Positions 53,189 through 63,017 of a DNA stretch of 64,000 nucleotides are shown here, piece by piece. How positions within the stretch are numbered: position 1 is the first letter of the stretch; each line of letters begins with the position of its first letter. The notes beneath the pieces were generated by a model. The model worked only from the letters and a program-made list of their open reading frames with translations, did no database searches and was not told the DNA's origin. This DNA comes from JBFYTX01 sp963739515. Lineage in GTDB: Bacteria; Chloroflexota; Dehalococcoidia; Dehalococcoidales; RBG-16-60-22. The stretch is taken from positions 248,001 to 312,000 of the forward strand of contig CAVUAO010000002.1 in NCBI GenBank assembly GCA_963739515.1, given 5' to 3'. Position numbers and translations under genes: made by a program.

Positions 53189-55834
53189 ATGAAAAGGTTT
53201 TTATTTTTATTTGTTAGCGCTTTGCTTATTTTGACGATGATACCTTTGGCCGTCGGCTGCCAATCAACGCCAAAGGTCGTTTTTGAAGCCAGCGTTACCA
53301 GCGGGCAGGCTCCGCTGACGGTGGTCTTTACCAATAAGACCCAGGCTGCCTCGGATAATATCACCAATTTCAGCTGGGACTTCGGTGACGGCCACACGGT
53401 CAACACCGGTTCGGTCGCCGAATCCGTCACCCATGAATATACGAAGGTCGGCACCTTTACCGTAACGGTGATTTTTTCGAGAAAAGACAAGCCTTCCAAG
53501 ACTAGCCTGGCGACGCAGACCATTACCGTGGCGCATGGCCCGGTATCTGCGGTGAAAGTCATGCCGGCCACCATCGAGTTGAATATCGGTCAGTTGCAGA
53601 CCTTCACCAGCGACGTGGCTGACTCCAGCGGAAACCCGATTTCTGAAGCCGCGCTTTCCTGGCAGGCGTCAGCCGGTACTATTACGGACCAGGGCGTTTT
53701 CACGGCCGGAACGAAAGCTGGCACTTTTGATAAAGGCGTCACGGCTGCTGCCGAACAGGGGACCGCTTCCGCCGAGGGCTCCGCTTCGGTCATCGTGAAA
53801 CCCGACCCCCTGGCGGCGGCGGCTCTCCCCGTGCTTGAGATCGCCGCCGGTGATACCAAGCAGCTTCAGGCTGTCGCTGATGACCAGTATGGCAATCCCA
53901 TCAAAGACCTGGCGGCGACTTGGTCGCTTAGTAATAGTGATGCCGGTTCCATCACGTCCGCCGGACTCTATACCGCGCCGAAAAAGGCCGGCAGTTACAG
54001 TGATGTTATCTCTGTAGAGGTGAAACAGGGAGACACGGTACGCCAGGCGAAGGGAAACATTACGATTGTTCCCGGCGCTCTGAACCAGATTATTACGGCG
54101 CCGACGCAGATAGACCTGGGGATGGGGATGACCCAGCAGTTCATCGCGGTGGGTATCGATAAGAACGGTAACCGTATTAACGGCCTGGACTTCAGCTGGA
54201 GCGTCAGCGGCAGTGCGGGGTCTATTACCGGTGGTGGACTTTTCACTGCCGGTGATAAGCCGGGCATTTATAATGAAAATATTACCGTTACCGCCGCCAA
54301 AAATGGGGTCACCCAAACGGTGACACCCGATGTCACGATAGAACCCGACCGCGTGATATTTTTCTCTAATCGGGCGGACCCGACCAAAACCCTATATGAT
54401 GTCTACATCATGGATATCGATGGCTCCAATGTTAAAAAACTGTCACTCGGCGGAGGGACTACTGATGCCCGGGTGGAGTCCTCGCCGGATGGCCGCAGCA
54501 TCATGTATGTGGACCTTATATATCAGGGTTCGACACTCACCGATGAGACTCTCTATATGGCTAACACCGACGGGTCCTGGCAAAAATCCGTCGTTTCCGG
54601 GACGAGGGTCTTTGAACCTCGGTGGTCGTCCGATGGGCAGAAAATCGTTTTCCAGTCTTGGGAACATGACCCGCCGGAAATCTACTCTATGGATGTCGAT
54701 GGCGGTAATTTCCAGAGGCTTACCAATAATGCCGTTTATGACGATTACCCTGATTGGTCTCCCGACGGCACCAAAGTCGTCTTTATATCTGAAATGGATA
54801 AGGCTGTCGTGTATCCCAAGATCTATGTCATGAATGCCGACGGTTCTCAGCAGCACGAGATTACCAAGGATTATTCTTATGACCTTTTCCCTCAGTGGTC
54901 GGCTGACGGCAAGCAAATTCTCTTCCAGTCTAACCGGTTCCCCGCCTCGACCTGGGGCATCTTCCTGATGAATGCCGATGGTAGTGATATCCGGGTGGTC
55001 TCGGCTTCGGCTGATTACTCTTCTTATTCGCCGTCCTGGTCCCCGGATGGCAGTAAAGTTATCTTCAATTCCACCAAGGATACTGAAAATGATGAAATAT
55101 ATACTATCAACCCTGATGGGACTAATCTCACGAGATTGACCGTTAATACGGCAATAGACTATGCCCCTACGTGGCTTCCCCGCAAGCAGGGTGTCAAGGT
55201 GTCCGACGCTTCCCTCGTCATCCCGGAAAAATTCGATACGCCGAACCTGACCGCCTCGGCCATCACCTCCCTGTACAGCGATGCGGTAGTTCGCGTTGTC
55301 TCTGAAATACCTGAAGGGACGGTCTCCGGCTCGGGGATTATCATTCAGAGCGATGGCTTGATACTCACCTGTAACCATCTGGTCAGCGACGCTACCAAAA
55401 CGACCGTATATCTGAAAGACGGCACCAGCTATGCCGCGACCATCGCCGCCAGAGACAAGTTCCACGACCTCGCCCTCTTAAGAATCAAGGCTACCGGTTT
55501 GACCACTTTGACTATCGGAGACCTTAGCGGCGTCAATACCGGTGAGTCGGTCATGGTATTAGGCTATCCTCTGGGGAACGAAAATGTCTCCGTTTCCAGC
55601 GGCCTGTTGTCATCTATGGAATATGATGAGGGCTGGAACACGATTTGGCTGCAGACGGATTCCGCCATCAATCCGGGCAATAGCGGCGGGCCTCTTCTCG
55701 ACATGCAGGGGAAAGTCATCGGCATGGTCACGCGCAAGGTTTTCGGTATCGGTGTTGAGGGCATCGGCTACGCCATTTCGGCTAATACTATCAAGCTGTA
55801 TCTCCCGGATTTGCTGGCTCAAGCGAATAAATAA
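53189..55834 (+). CDS. Secreted lipoprotein: PKD, Ig-like, TolB propeller and trypsin-like protease
   Basis: An 881-residue lipoprotein. The signal peptide ends in the lipobox PLAVGC. A PKD domain (about 30-112, FSWDFGDGHTV) is followed by three Ig-like/BIG-type repeats (about 115-385) and a six-bladed TolB/PD40 propeller (about 390-680; WSSDGQKIVF, WSPDGTKVVF, WSADGKQILF, WSPDGSKVIF). The C-terminal trypsin-like (S1C/HtrA) domain has His728 in LTCNHLV, Asp759 in FHDLALL and Ser831 in NPGNSGGP, so all catalytic residues are intact. It should be anchored outside the membrane. No PDZ domain is present. Confidence 0.9.
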   Translation: MKRFLFLFVSALLILTMIPLAVGCQSTPKVVFEASVTSGQAPLTVVFTNKTQAASDNITNFSWDFGDGHTVNTGSVAESVTHEYTKVGTFTVTVIFSRKDKPSKTSLATQTITVAHGPVSAVKVMPATIELNIGQLQTFTSDVADSSGNPISEAALSWQASAGTITDQGVFTAGTKAGTFDKGVTAAAEQGTASAEGSASVIVKPDPLAAAALPVLEIAAGDTKQLQAVADDQYGNPIKDLAATWSLSNSDAGSITSAGLYTAPKKAGSYSDVISVEVKQGDTVRQAKGNITIVPGALNQIITAPTQIDLGMGMTQQFIAVGIDKNGNRINGLDFSWSVSGSAGSITGGGLFTAGDKPGIYNENITVTAAKNGVTQTVTPDVTIEPDRVIFFSNRADPTKTLYDVYIMDIDGSNVKKLSLGGGTTDARVESSPDGRSIMYVDLIYQGSTLTDETLYMANTDGSWQKSVVSGTRVFEPRWSSDGQKIVFQSWEHDPPEIYSMDVDGGNFQRLTNNAVYDDYPDWSPDGTKVVFISEMDKAVVYPKIYVMNADGSQQHEITKDYSYDLFPQWSADGKQILFQSNRFPASTWGIFLMNADGSDIRVVSASADYSSYSPSWSPDGSKVIFNSTKDTENDEIYTINPDGTNLTRLTVNTAIDYAPTWLPRKQGVKVSDASLVIPEKFDTPNLTASAITSLYSDAVVRVVSEIPEGTVSGSGIIIQSDGLILTCNHLVSDATKTTVYLKDGTSYAATIAARDKFHDLALLRIKATGLTTLTIGDLSGVNTGESVMVLGYPLGNENVSVSSGLLSSMEYDEGWNTIWLQTDSAINPGNSGGPLLDMQGKVIGMVTRKVFGIGVEGIGYAISANTIKLYLPDLLAQANK

Positions 55835-55911
55835 AAAACTAATAAAAAATATTGAGATTCTTTGCTCACGATATCGGCTGTGCTAGAATATTGGTGGGTG
55901 ATGGGTGAGAA

Positions 55912-57745
55912 ATGATGATGGCCAGCAGCCTGATCGAGGAGCAACTCAAACGCTTGCCGCACCGTCCCGGCGTCTATCTCATGAGGGATGCCGCGCGGAC
56001 GATTCTTTATGTCGGCAAGGCGTCTGACCTTTATAATCGCGTCCGGTCGTATTTCAAGTCCACCCCTAAGCTTACCCCCAAGATTCAGCACCTGGTCTCC
56101 CGGATCGCGGATATCGATTTCTATATCGCTTCCTCGGAGCAGGAAGCCCTCATCATGGAGTTGAACTTTATCAAGCAGTACCACCCCCACTATAATGTCA
56201 GTCTCAAGGACGATAAGACTTTTCCTTACCTGAAGATCGACCTTAATGAAAAGTGGCCCCGCGTCTATGTCACCCGCCGCTTTGAGCAGGACGGCGGCCG
56301 GTACTTCGGCCCGTTCTCCAGCGGCTGGTCGGTCAAGCAGACGCTGCATGTTTTGCAGCACCTTTTCCCGCTGCGCATCTGCTCTAAAGACCTCGGCGCC
56401 AGAAAATTGCGGCCCTGCTTGGAATACCACCTCGGGCATTGCCTGGCGCCCTGCACCGGCGAGGTGAGCCGGGAAGAATATGACCAGGTCATCAGGGATG
56501 TGACGCTCTTCCTCGAGGGGAAACAGGAAAAGGTAGTGCGGGAGCTCAAAAACAGGATGGAAAAGACCGCCGGGTCCATGGACTTTGAAAAGGCAGCCCT
56601 GCTCCGGGACCAGATTCAGGCGATACAAAATGTGATTGAAGGAGAAAAGATTGCCGCCGTCATCAGGGGCGAGGAAGATGTCATCGCTTTCGCCCCGGAT
56701 GGCGACCAGGCTTATGTCCAGGTGTTGTTCGTGCGCCGCAATAAATTGACCGGCCGGGAGAGCTTCCTCCTGCAGGGAACACGCCAGGAAGAGCCGAGGC
56801 AGATTATGACCAGCTTCGTCAAACAGTATTATTCTTCCCGTCCTCAGATTCCGCCGCTTTTGTTGCTGCAATATCCCATCGAAGACGGGCCGGTAGTCCG
56901 GGAATGGCTGAAAAGTCGGCGGGGCGCGGCGGTAGGAATAGAGGTGCCGCGTCGCGGCGTGAAGAAACAGCTTGTGGACATTGCCGCCGAGAACGCCCGG
57001 CAGGGCCTGGAGCAGCTTAAAATTAAAGAGCTGGCGACCGCTAAATCGCTGGATGCCGCGCTGGCTGAGGTTCAGCAAAGAGCTTAAGCTGCCGCATCCG
57101 CCAAAGCGCCTGGAAGCTTACGATATTTCCAATATCCAGGGCACCTCGGCGGTGGGCAGTCTGGTCGTTTTTGAAAATGGTAAACCGAAGCCGGCCCATT
57201 ACCGCCGCTTTAAGATTAAGACTGTCGAAGGCACGAACGACTACGCCATGCTGCAGGAGGTGCTCCGGCGGCGTTTTAAGCATGTGAATAAGAGCGACTC
57301 TGTGGGAAGCGATACTTGGGCAATCATGCCCGACCTTATTCTTATCGACGGGGGCAAAGGGCAGCTCAATGCCGCCGCGGCGGTATTACGGGAGGCCGGC
57401 GCTGAGGTGCCTTTAGCCAGCCTGGCTAAGGAAAACGAGGAGATTTTTGTGCCCCGGCGCCGCCAGCCGATTCTCTTGCCCAGGTCTTCACCCGGTCTGC
57501 AGCTTCTCCAGCGTCTCCGGGATGAAGCGCACCGCTTCGCCGTAAGCTACTTCACTAAAATCCACCGCCATCAAACATTCCGCTCTGCGCTCGATAGCGT
57601 CCCCGGCATTGGCCCCCGCCGCAAGAGCGCCCTGATACGGCAGTTCGGCACCGTCCAGCGCATCAGGGAGGCCTCCATTGCCGAGCTGGCCGCCACCACC
57701 GGCATGACCCGCGACCAGGCGACCAAAATCAAGGAATACCTGTAG
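55912..57745 (+). pseudogene. uvrC: Excinuclease ABC subunit C, one frameshift
   Basis: The gene makes the dual-incision nuclease of nucleotide excision repair. The first frame encodes the GIY-YIG domain (RPGVYLMRDAARTILYVGKA, residues 16-35) and UVR domain (FEKAALLRDQIQAI, near 225), then stops at 57087. The second frame carries the RNase H-type domain (RLEAYDISNIQGTSAVGSL) and the HhH end (SVPGIGPRRKSALI) to 57745. Deleting one A within 57077-57079 joins them at a natural point and gives 610 residues. Either a sequence error or a recent mutation; UvrC is rarely lost. GGGTGAGA precedes the ATG. Confidence 0.9.
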
Positions 57746-57824
57746 CCTTACCGATATGTTCGATGGCGTCGCTGTCGAACACGACTATCTCCTCGCCGAT
57801 GGGGATATCATTTAGCCCCTGTTT
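57729..57824 (-). pseudogene. Short coding-like remnant
   Basis: On the minus strand, a run of about 31 codons with strong coding-type third-position bias reads LNDIPIGEEIVVFDSDAIEH then IGKATGIP and a stop. It is bounded upstream by a stop codon and has no start codon or ribosome-binding site. It overlaps the 3' end of uvrC. I do not recognise the family; it may be a truncated gene end. Confidence 0.3.
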
Positions 57825-57872
57825 TTAAACAGCAGCGTGTTAAAAAGCTTTCGTTCTTATCTAGTTAAAGCG

Positions 57873-57915
57873 GGAGTGCGAAGCGAGAGGGGGGCGTAGC
57901 CCCCTCTCCAAGACT
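57873..57915. repeat. Isolated GC-rich hairpin, related to the element family
   Basis: GAGAGGGGG (57885-57893) pairs with CCCCCTCTC (57900-57908). It resembles the first hairpin of the double-hairpin element with an AAGCG lead, but no second hairpin follows. Confidence 0.5.
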
Positions 57916-58038
57916 ATCTGTAGAAAACCTTGAAGCGATGTTATACTTTCTCGCGAATGCACTACCATCGGCACAGAGACTCGGAGAAAATTGACAATAC
58001 TCAAAGTGTTGCCGGGTAACCTAGATAATAACCGCGCT

Positions 58039-58852
58039 TCAAAGAAGCTGTGCCCGATAATATCCTGAAATAGCCTCTCTTACCTGTTCCCGGGAACATG
58101 TTCCTTTGGCGCGAAGCTGGCTTAAGAACTGGCCGCGCGCCTCTATTTCGGGAGTAATCGATTCGTATTTGACCGCGAACTTATTGAATAGAATACTGTG
58201 CAAGTCCTGCTCCGGGGGATAAATAAATTTTTCATCCGGTGAATGCCGTGTGGTCAGAATTTGAGCGAACAGACCTTCTTTGGCAAGATTGACGGTGCTT
58301 ACCGTATCCACATAGCGTCTCGGTTCATCATCATAATATGTGCCTTGAGCAACCTGCAGAGTGATGACGGCGCCGAGACCGGCGATGAGCGGTAAAGGTA
58401 CTCCGAGAGCATTGAGCACATAGGCGACTTCCCTGATGTTGCGGGCATGCGTTGTGCCTCCCAAGGCATAACCCCTGGGGAGTACATTCAAACGCTTTAA
58501 TGACCTGGTAGCCCCAGAGGTATTCATAGCTGTGGTTGCTGATTTCTTCGGTGATGAGATAGGTATTTTCCGGCTTTTCACTTCCTAAAGACTTGAAATC
58601 CTCCTCGTAGCCGCGTAAAGAGACCTGCTCTATTTCCGGACGGAGAAAATCCAGCATGGCATGAAGCAGTGTGGTTTTTCCGGCCCAGATGGGACCGGCT
58701 GCCACCATTACCGAAGCCCGGTGCTCCATTAAGAGCCACAAGAGTCCGGCGAGCTTAAAATCGATGGTGCCGAACTTCACGACATCGAGAATCGAAAGGT
58801 TCTCATCTATCCTGCGAAAATACCAATCCGCCCACCCAAGGGTTCTAACCAT
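58039..58852 (-). pseudogene. P-loop ATPase of the secretion-ATPase kind, one frameshift
   Basis: The gene reads from ATG 58852 (preceded by GAGGGGAC) through Walker A AAGPIWAGKTTLLHAM, ITEEISNHSYEYLWGYQVIKA, then needs a one-base shift at 58490-58492 (a TTT run on the coding strand) to continue LNVLPRGYALGGTTHARNIREV to the stop at 58039. Without one base the gene is 270 residues. The layout resembles VirB11/PilT-type ATPases but is short and has no N-terminal domain. It is the third gene of the AAA+/VWA cluster. Confidence 0.65.
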
Positions 58853-58924
58853 TTGTCCCCTCTTCCTATGATGTCGAGACATGGCACTCGTCTTGAAATT
58901 CCAGAAAATTAGAAATCGTAAACC

Positions 58925-60950
58925 CTAAATTTTCGTCTTTTTATTGTTGATGTAGTCAACAATAATATACTTGCCCAGGTCACCGGGTTCTGTAAAAAAC
59001 ACCCGCCCGTGGTTCAGTCGCGACATCCTGTCCACAAACATGTTGAAAATGTCCCGGCTTGGCAGCATGAAAGTATTAATGACGATACCCGCGCGGGTGC
59101 AGTTATTCACTTCCCTCAGCGTTACATCAATGCAGCGCTGGGTGGTCGGCAGCTGAAAGACAATCTGTCCGTTTTCAATATGCGCGGTGGGTTGGCCATC
59201 GGAAATCATGATTATCTGTTTGTTGGCGCTGCGGTCTTTTTCCAGCAGTTTCCTGGCCAGTCATAAACCCATGCTGCATATTGGTATAAGGCGTAAAATC
59301 GTCCCAGCTGATATAGGTCAGCTCTTCCGGGGTCATGCGCCGGGCTACGGCTGAGAAGCCCAGGATATACAGGCTGTCTTTAGGAAATTTGTCGGTGATT
59401 AAGGAGTTGAGGGCGATGGAAACGATTTTGGCCGCTTCAAAATTCCCGCCCATCCGCATCGACAGGCTCATATCCAGCATGATGACCGTGGCGGAGCGGG
59501 TCAGTCTGTTCCTGCCGGAAGACTTCGAAGTCTTGAACATCCATTTTTACCGGTACCTGCGGCCGCCGCAGCAGGGCGTTGGTCAAGGTCTTTTGAAGAT
59601 GTAAATCGAAGTCATCCCCGAACTCATACCTCTTCGTTTCGTCGGTCCTTTCGCCGCCGGTGCCGCGCTGCCTGATGTTATGCGAGCCGCTGCGGTCTTT
59701 CTTTAAGCTGGCGAAGACCGTGTTCAGGGCTTTTTCCCCGATTTTCCTCATGCCGCGCGGCGTTAGCTCGTACTCGCCCGTGTTTCTTTCGAATGTAGCC
59801 GGCTTCTTCGAGCATTTTGGTGATTTCGCGCATCCTTTTCAACTCTTCCGCCGCGCTGTCGCCCAAAAGCTCCTTAACCAGCTTTTCATCAATCTCGTCC
59901 AGAGAATCGTCATGCCGGGAATCCTGGAACTGCTCTTCGAGTCTATCCATTTTCTGGAGGTGTTCCATCAGCTTCAGGGCTTCGGAATAGGAGAGCGATT
60001 CTTGCCCGGAAAAATTATAGCTCTGGGGGTCCAGCCAGCCGGGATACAGGGATTCCATGTTGGCCATCATCTTGGCCATCTCATATTTGGTGGACTCATC
60101 CAGCATGGAGTCTATCAGGTCCTGAAGCTCCTGCCTGTCCGCCGGGGAAAGGCTCTCCATTAACGCCTGCCGCCTGGGCAATCTGCTGCTGCAGGCGTTC
60201 GATTAGCTCATCGAGGTTTTTGGGGGGATTATCGCCGAAGAAATCTCCGAACTGCTTCATGAACCCCTCGAAATCCGGCTCTTCCCCCCGTCTCCGCGCC
60301 TCCAGCATCTGGTTGATGGCTTCCATGAAATGCCTCATGGCGGCGAGAGAATTGGCGTCCATGTTCTTGAGTTTCTGCGTCATCTCCCTGGCGAAAGAAG
60401 ACATGGCGTTTCTTTTGAGCATGTCCATGAGCTCCTGGAACTGCCGCCTGGCCTCTCCATCCATGAAATCGTATTGGTTCAGGTCTTTTATCCGGCCGCC
60501 GACGTCTTTGGGCAGGACTTCCAGCTTTTCCATGTTCTGCGAGGCGCGTTCTTCCAGGTTCTTGAGCAGCCTTTCCTGCATTTCCGGGTTGAGGTCCTGG
60601 CTGCCGTCGGCCGCTTTTTTCCTGGCTTCATCCAGCCGGTGCTGTATGCCCTGCCGCTCGGTCTTGATAATATCGTCGAGCCTCTTGCGTATGTCTTCCA
60701 TCATGGAGTTCAACTTGTATTTCTCCAGGTGTTCCTGCCGCCGCTGCCGCAGCCTCTGTATGAGTTCCTTGAGGCTGGGCAAACGTCTCCCCAGTCTATC
60801 CGTGAGGCCGTTACGCTGCATCATACGCAGGGCTTCGGCCAGGTCCCCGTCGTACATCAGGTTCCGCTGCAGCTCCTGCATCAGGGCATCCGCATCCGGC
60901 TCGAAGATATTCTGCGAGCCGTCCCATTCGGAATAGCGATTATTTTCCAT
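58925..60950 (-). pseudogene. von Willebrand factor A domain protein, four frameshifts
   Basis: Five overlapping frames join into one 673-residue protein if one base is removed near 60170, 59778, 59505 and 59261 (2022 coding bases, a multiple of three). The N-terminal half (about 1-430) is charged and coiled-coil-like (LKELIQRLRQRRQEHLEKY). The C-terminal half is a VWA domain whose MIDAS motif is TVIMLDMSLSM near residue 480, followed by GFSAVARRMTPEEL and MISDGQPTAH. VWA proteins act as metal-dependent adaptors for AAA+ ATPases, and such an ATPase is encoded immediately upstream. None of the five frames contains other damage. Confidence 0.75.
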
Positions 60951-60952
60951 TT

Positions 60953-62477
60953 TTAATGCTTATAAACCGTCTTGCCTTCGACCTTGGTTTTGTTTAGCCT
61001 TTTATTGAGATGCGCGCCTTCGAGAATAAACTCCACGATTGATGCCATTGTCTCCGGCGTTTCCGTATCGGTCATCTTTTTGACTGCTTTGGCCATGCCG
61101 GGAATTTCTTTCACGTAGCGCACATAAGATTTTGCGCTCATACTTTCCGAGGTTTCGACGTTGAATCCGCCGTTGAACTGCTTGACGATGGGGTCAAGTT
61201 CGTCAAACTGGAAATATCGATTGAATACCGCCAGTACCGCTTTTTTGGTGAGGTCGTCAATAATCTTCTGCTCATTCTTTTCCTCAAAGCCTTCCATCTC
61301 CACCTTGCCGATGGTGGAGGCAATAATGTAAGGAAAGTCGCTGATGCGCGGCACCGCCAGCTTTTCACCCAGCAAGGTGGCCCGCCTGATGGCATTGGCG
61401 ACGACCGTCTCCAGGTTGGCGATAGAGACTCTTACGCTCACGCCGGAGCGCTGGCCGATATCCGAGCTTTTCCGTGCCAGATGAGTTATCTCGGCAATCA
61501 CTTCTTTGACATAGTCGGGAACGTAAAAATTCACATCTCCATCATTAAACCGCTGCCATTCCTGCTCGACGATGGCTATTTCATCCTTAATCGTGACGGG
61601 GTAATGGGTGCGGATCTGCGCGCCGAAGCGGTCTTTAAGCGGGGTAATAATCCGGCCGCGGCTGGTATAGTCTTCCGGGTTGGCGCTGGCGACAAGGATG
61701 ATATCCAGCGGCAGCCTGACCCGATAGCCTTTTATCTGGATGTCTGCTTCTTCCAGCAGGTTGAACAGACCCACCTGCAGCCTTTCCGCCAAATCGGGCA
61801 AGCTCGTTGATACAGAATATCCCGCGGTTCGTCCTCGGAATAATCCCGTAGTGCATGGTGAGTTCATCGGAGAGATACCGTCCTTCGGCGACTTTAATGG
61901 GGTCGACATCACCGATGAGGTCGGCAATGGTGGTGTCCGGAGTGGCGATTTTTTCCCCGTACCTGTCCTGTCGCGACAGCCAAACGATTTCGGTTTTATC
62001 TCCTTCGCTGGCTACTTTATCCCGGCAGGATTTGCATATCGGCGAGAAGGGATTATCGTTAATTTCGCAACCCCGGATGACTGGAATAGCTTCATCCAGA
62101 AGGCCGGTGAGGAGACGCATGACGCGGGACTTAGCCTGTCCTCTTTCACCAAGGAAGATGATATTCTGGCCGGATAACACGGCATTTTCCACCTGCGGGA
62201 TTACCGTATTATCGTAGCCGATGATGCCATTAAAGATAGGCTTTTTTGCCTTAATCAAGGCGATGAGGTTACGCCTCATTTCTTCTCTTATCGATACGGG
62301 CTGATAACCGGACGCCTTCAGCTCGCCGATGGTCTTCGGCCGGTTCTGTCCTGGTGGGCCGTTAGTGTTATCAGTTTTTTCCGTAGTCGAAGAGGTACCT
62401 GCAAGGGTCTTGTTGGCTCCTTCTTGGGTATCCTCGACCGCCTTTTTTTGTCCCCCGAATATGAATCCCATTTTCAT
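60953..62477 (-). pseudogene. AAA+ ATPase of the MoxR/Mg-chelatase group, one frameshift
   Basis: Frame one (from ATG 62477, with AGGTGG upstream) has the Walker A loop FLGERGQAKSR near residue 110, a three-cysteine cluster (CEINDNPFSPICKSC) and Walker B RGIFCINEL. One extra base at 61800-61801 then breaks the frame; removing it continues with PDLAERLQVGLFNLLEEADI and sensor 1 LVASANPEDY to the stop at 60953. The corrected protein is 507 residues. MoxR-type ATPases pair with VWA proteins to remodel or insert metal into targets; here the VWA gene begins 2 bases after the stop. Confidence 0.8.
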
Positions 62478-63017
62478 TATTTACCACCTATCTTTTATAA
62501 AGCGGCTGTTGTTCAACGAAAGAATAAAGGAAATCAGTTCTATCGTTAAGACGTATCAATAATGTCCGCTGTTTGTATTGGACCAAAATATGCTGTATCT
62601 CTTAAGTATAGAAGCTGAATTTGAAGTTTGTCAACGAAATTAAAATTAAACGAGATGAGCTGGTATATTGGGGGATGTCGCACTATTATTAGTTAAAGAA
62701 TATGTGATATCAACTGCCAATGCCGCCGGGTGGAAAAAAGGCACAATTATTGGGAGTTCTGCCTGTTGAGACCCCTGGTGGCGCTGAGAAATCCATAGGT
62801 AGTACTAGCAAGGACTTTGATTTAGTTTTCAGCCTTAATATTTAACCTAGAACCATATAATAGTTCGAGTCCCCTAAAGTAGGCGTTACCGTACAATAAA
62901 CAGAACTTTTAACTTTGCTTTTGCTCTTACATTCTAGTTGGACTCGTACCACAATTCAAGCTATTGTTCAACCCCCAGACTTTGTTAGCTCGAGGTTGAG
63001 ATTAATGAATCGTTTTA
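62478..63017. other. Intergenic region, no gene seen
   Basis: A 540-base AT-richer stretch. I see no convincing gene, hairpin-element copy or RNA gene. A 33-codon TTG reading frame at 62668-62769 is too weakly supported to call. The start of the AAA+ gene is served by AGGTGG but I find no clear promoter. Confidence 0.6.

Noticed and set aside
47636..61801. Programmed +1 frameshifting
   Set aside because: The eight sites have no common slippery sequence, no adjacent stop codon as in prfB, and occur in unrelated genes.
62668..62769. A 33-codon frame ending in Ser-Ala-Cys, considered as a RiPP precursor
   Set aside because: TTG start without a ribosome-binding site, no modification or export genes nearby, no leader motif.
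62861..62878. A tRNA T-loop-like GTTCGAGTC
   Set aside because: No paired stem or acceptor arm surrounds it.
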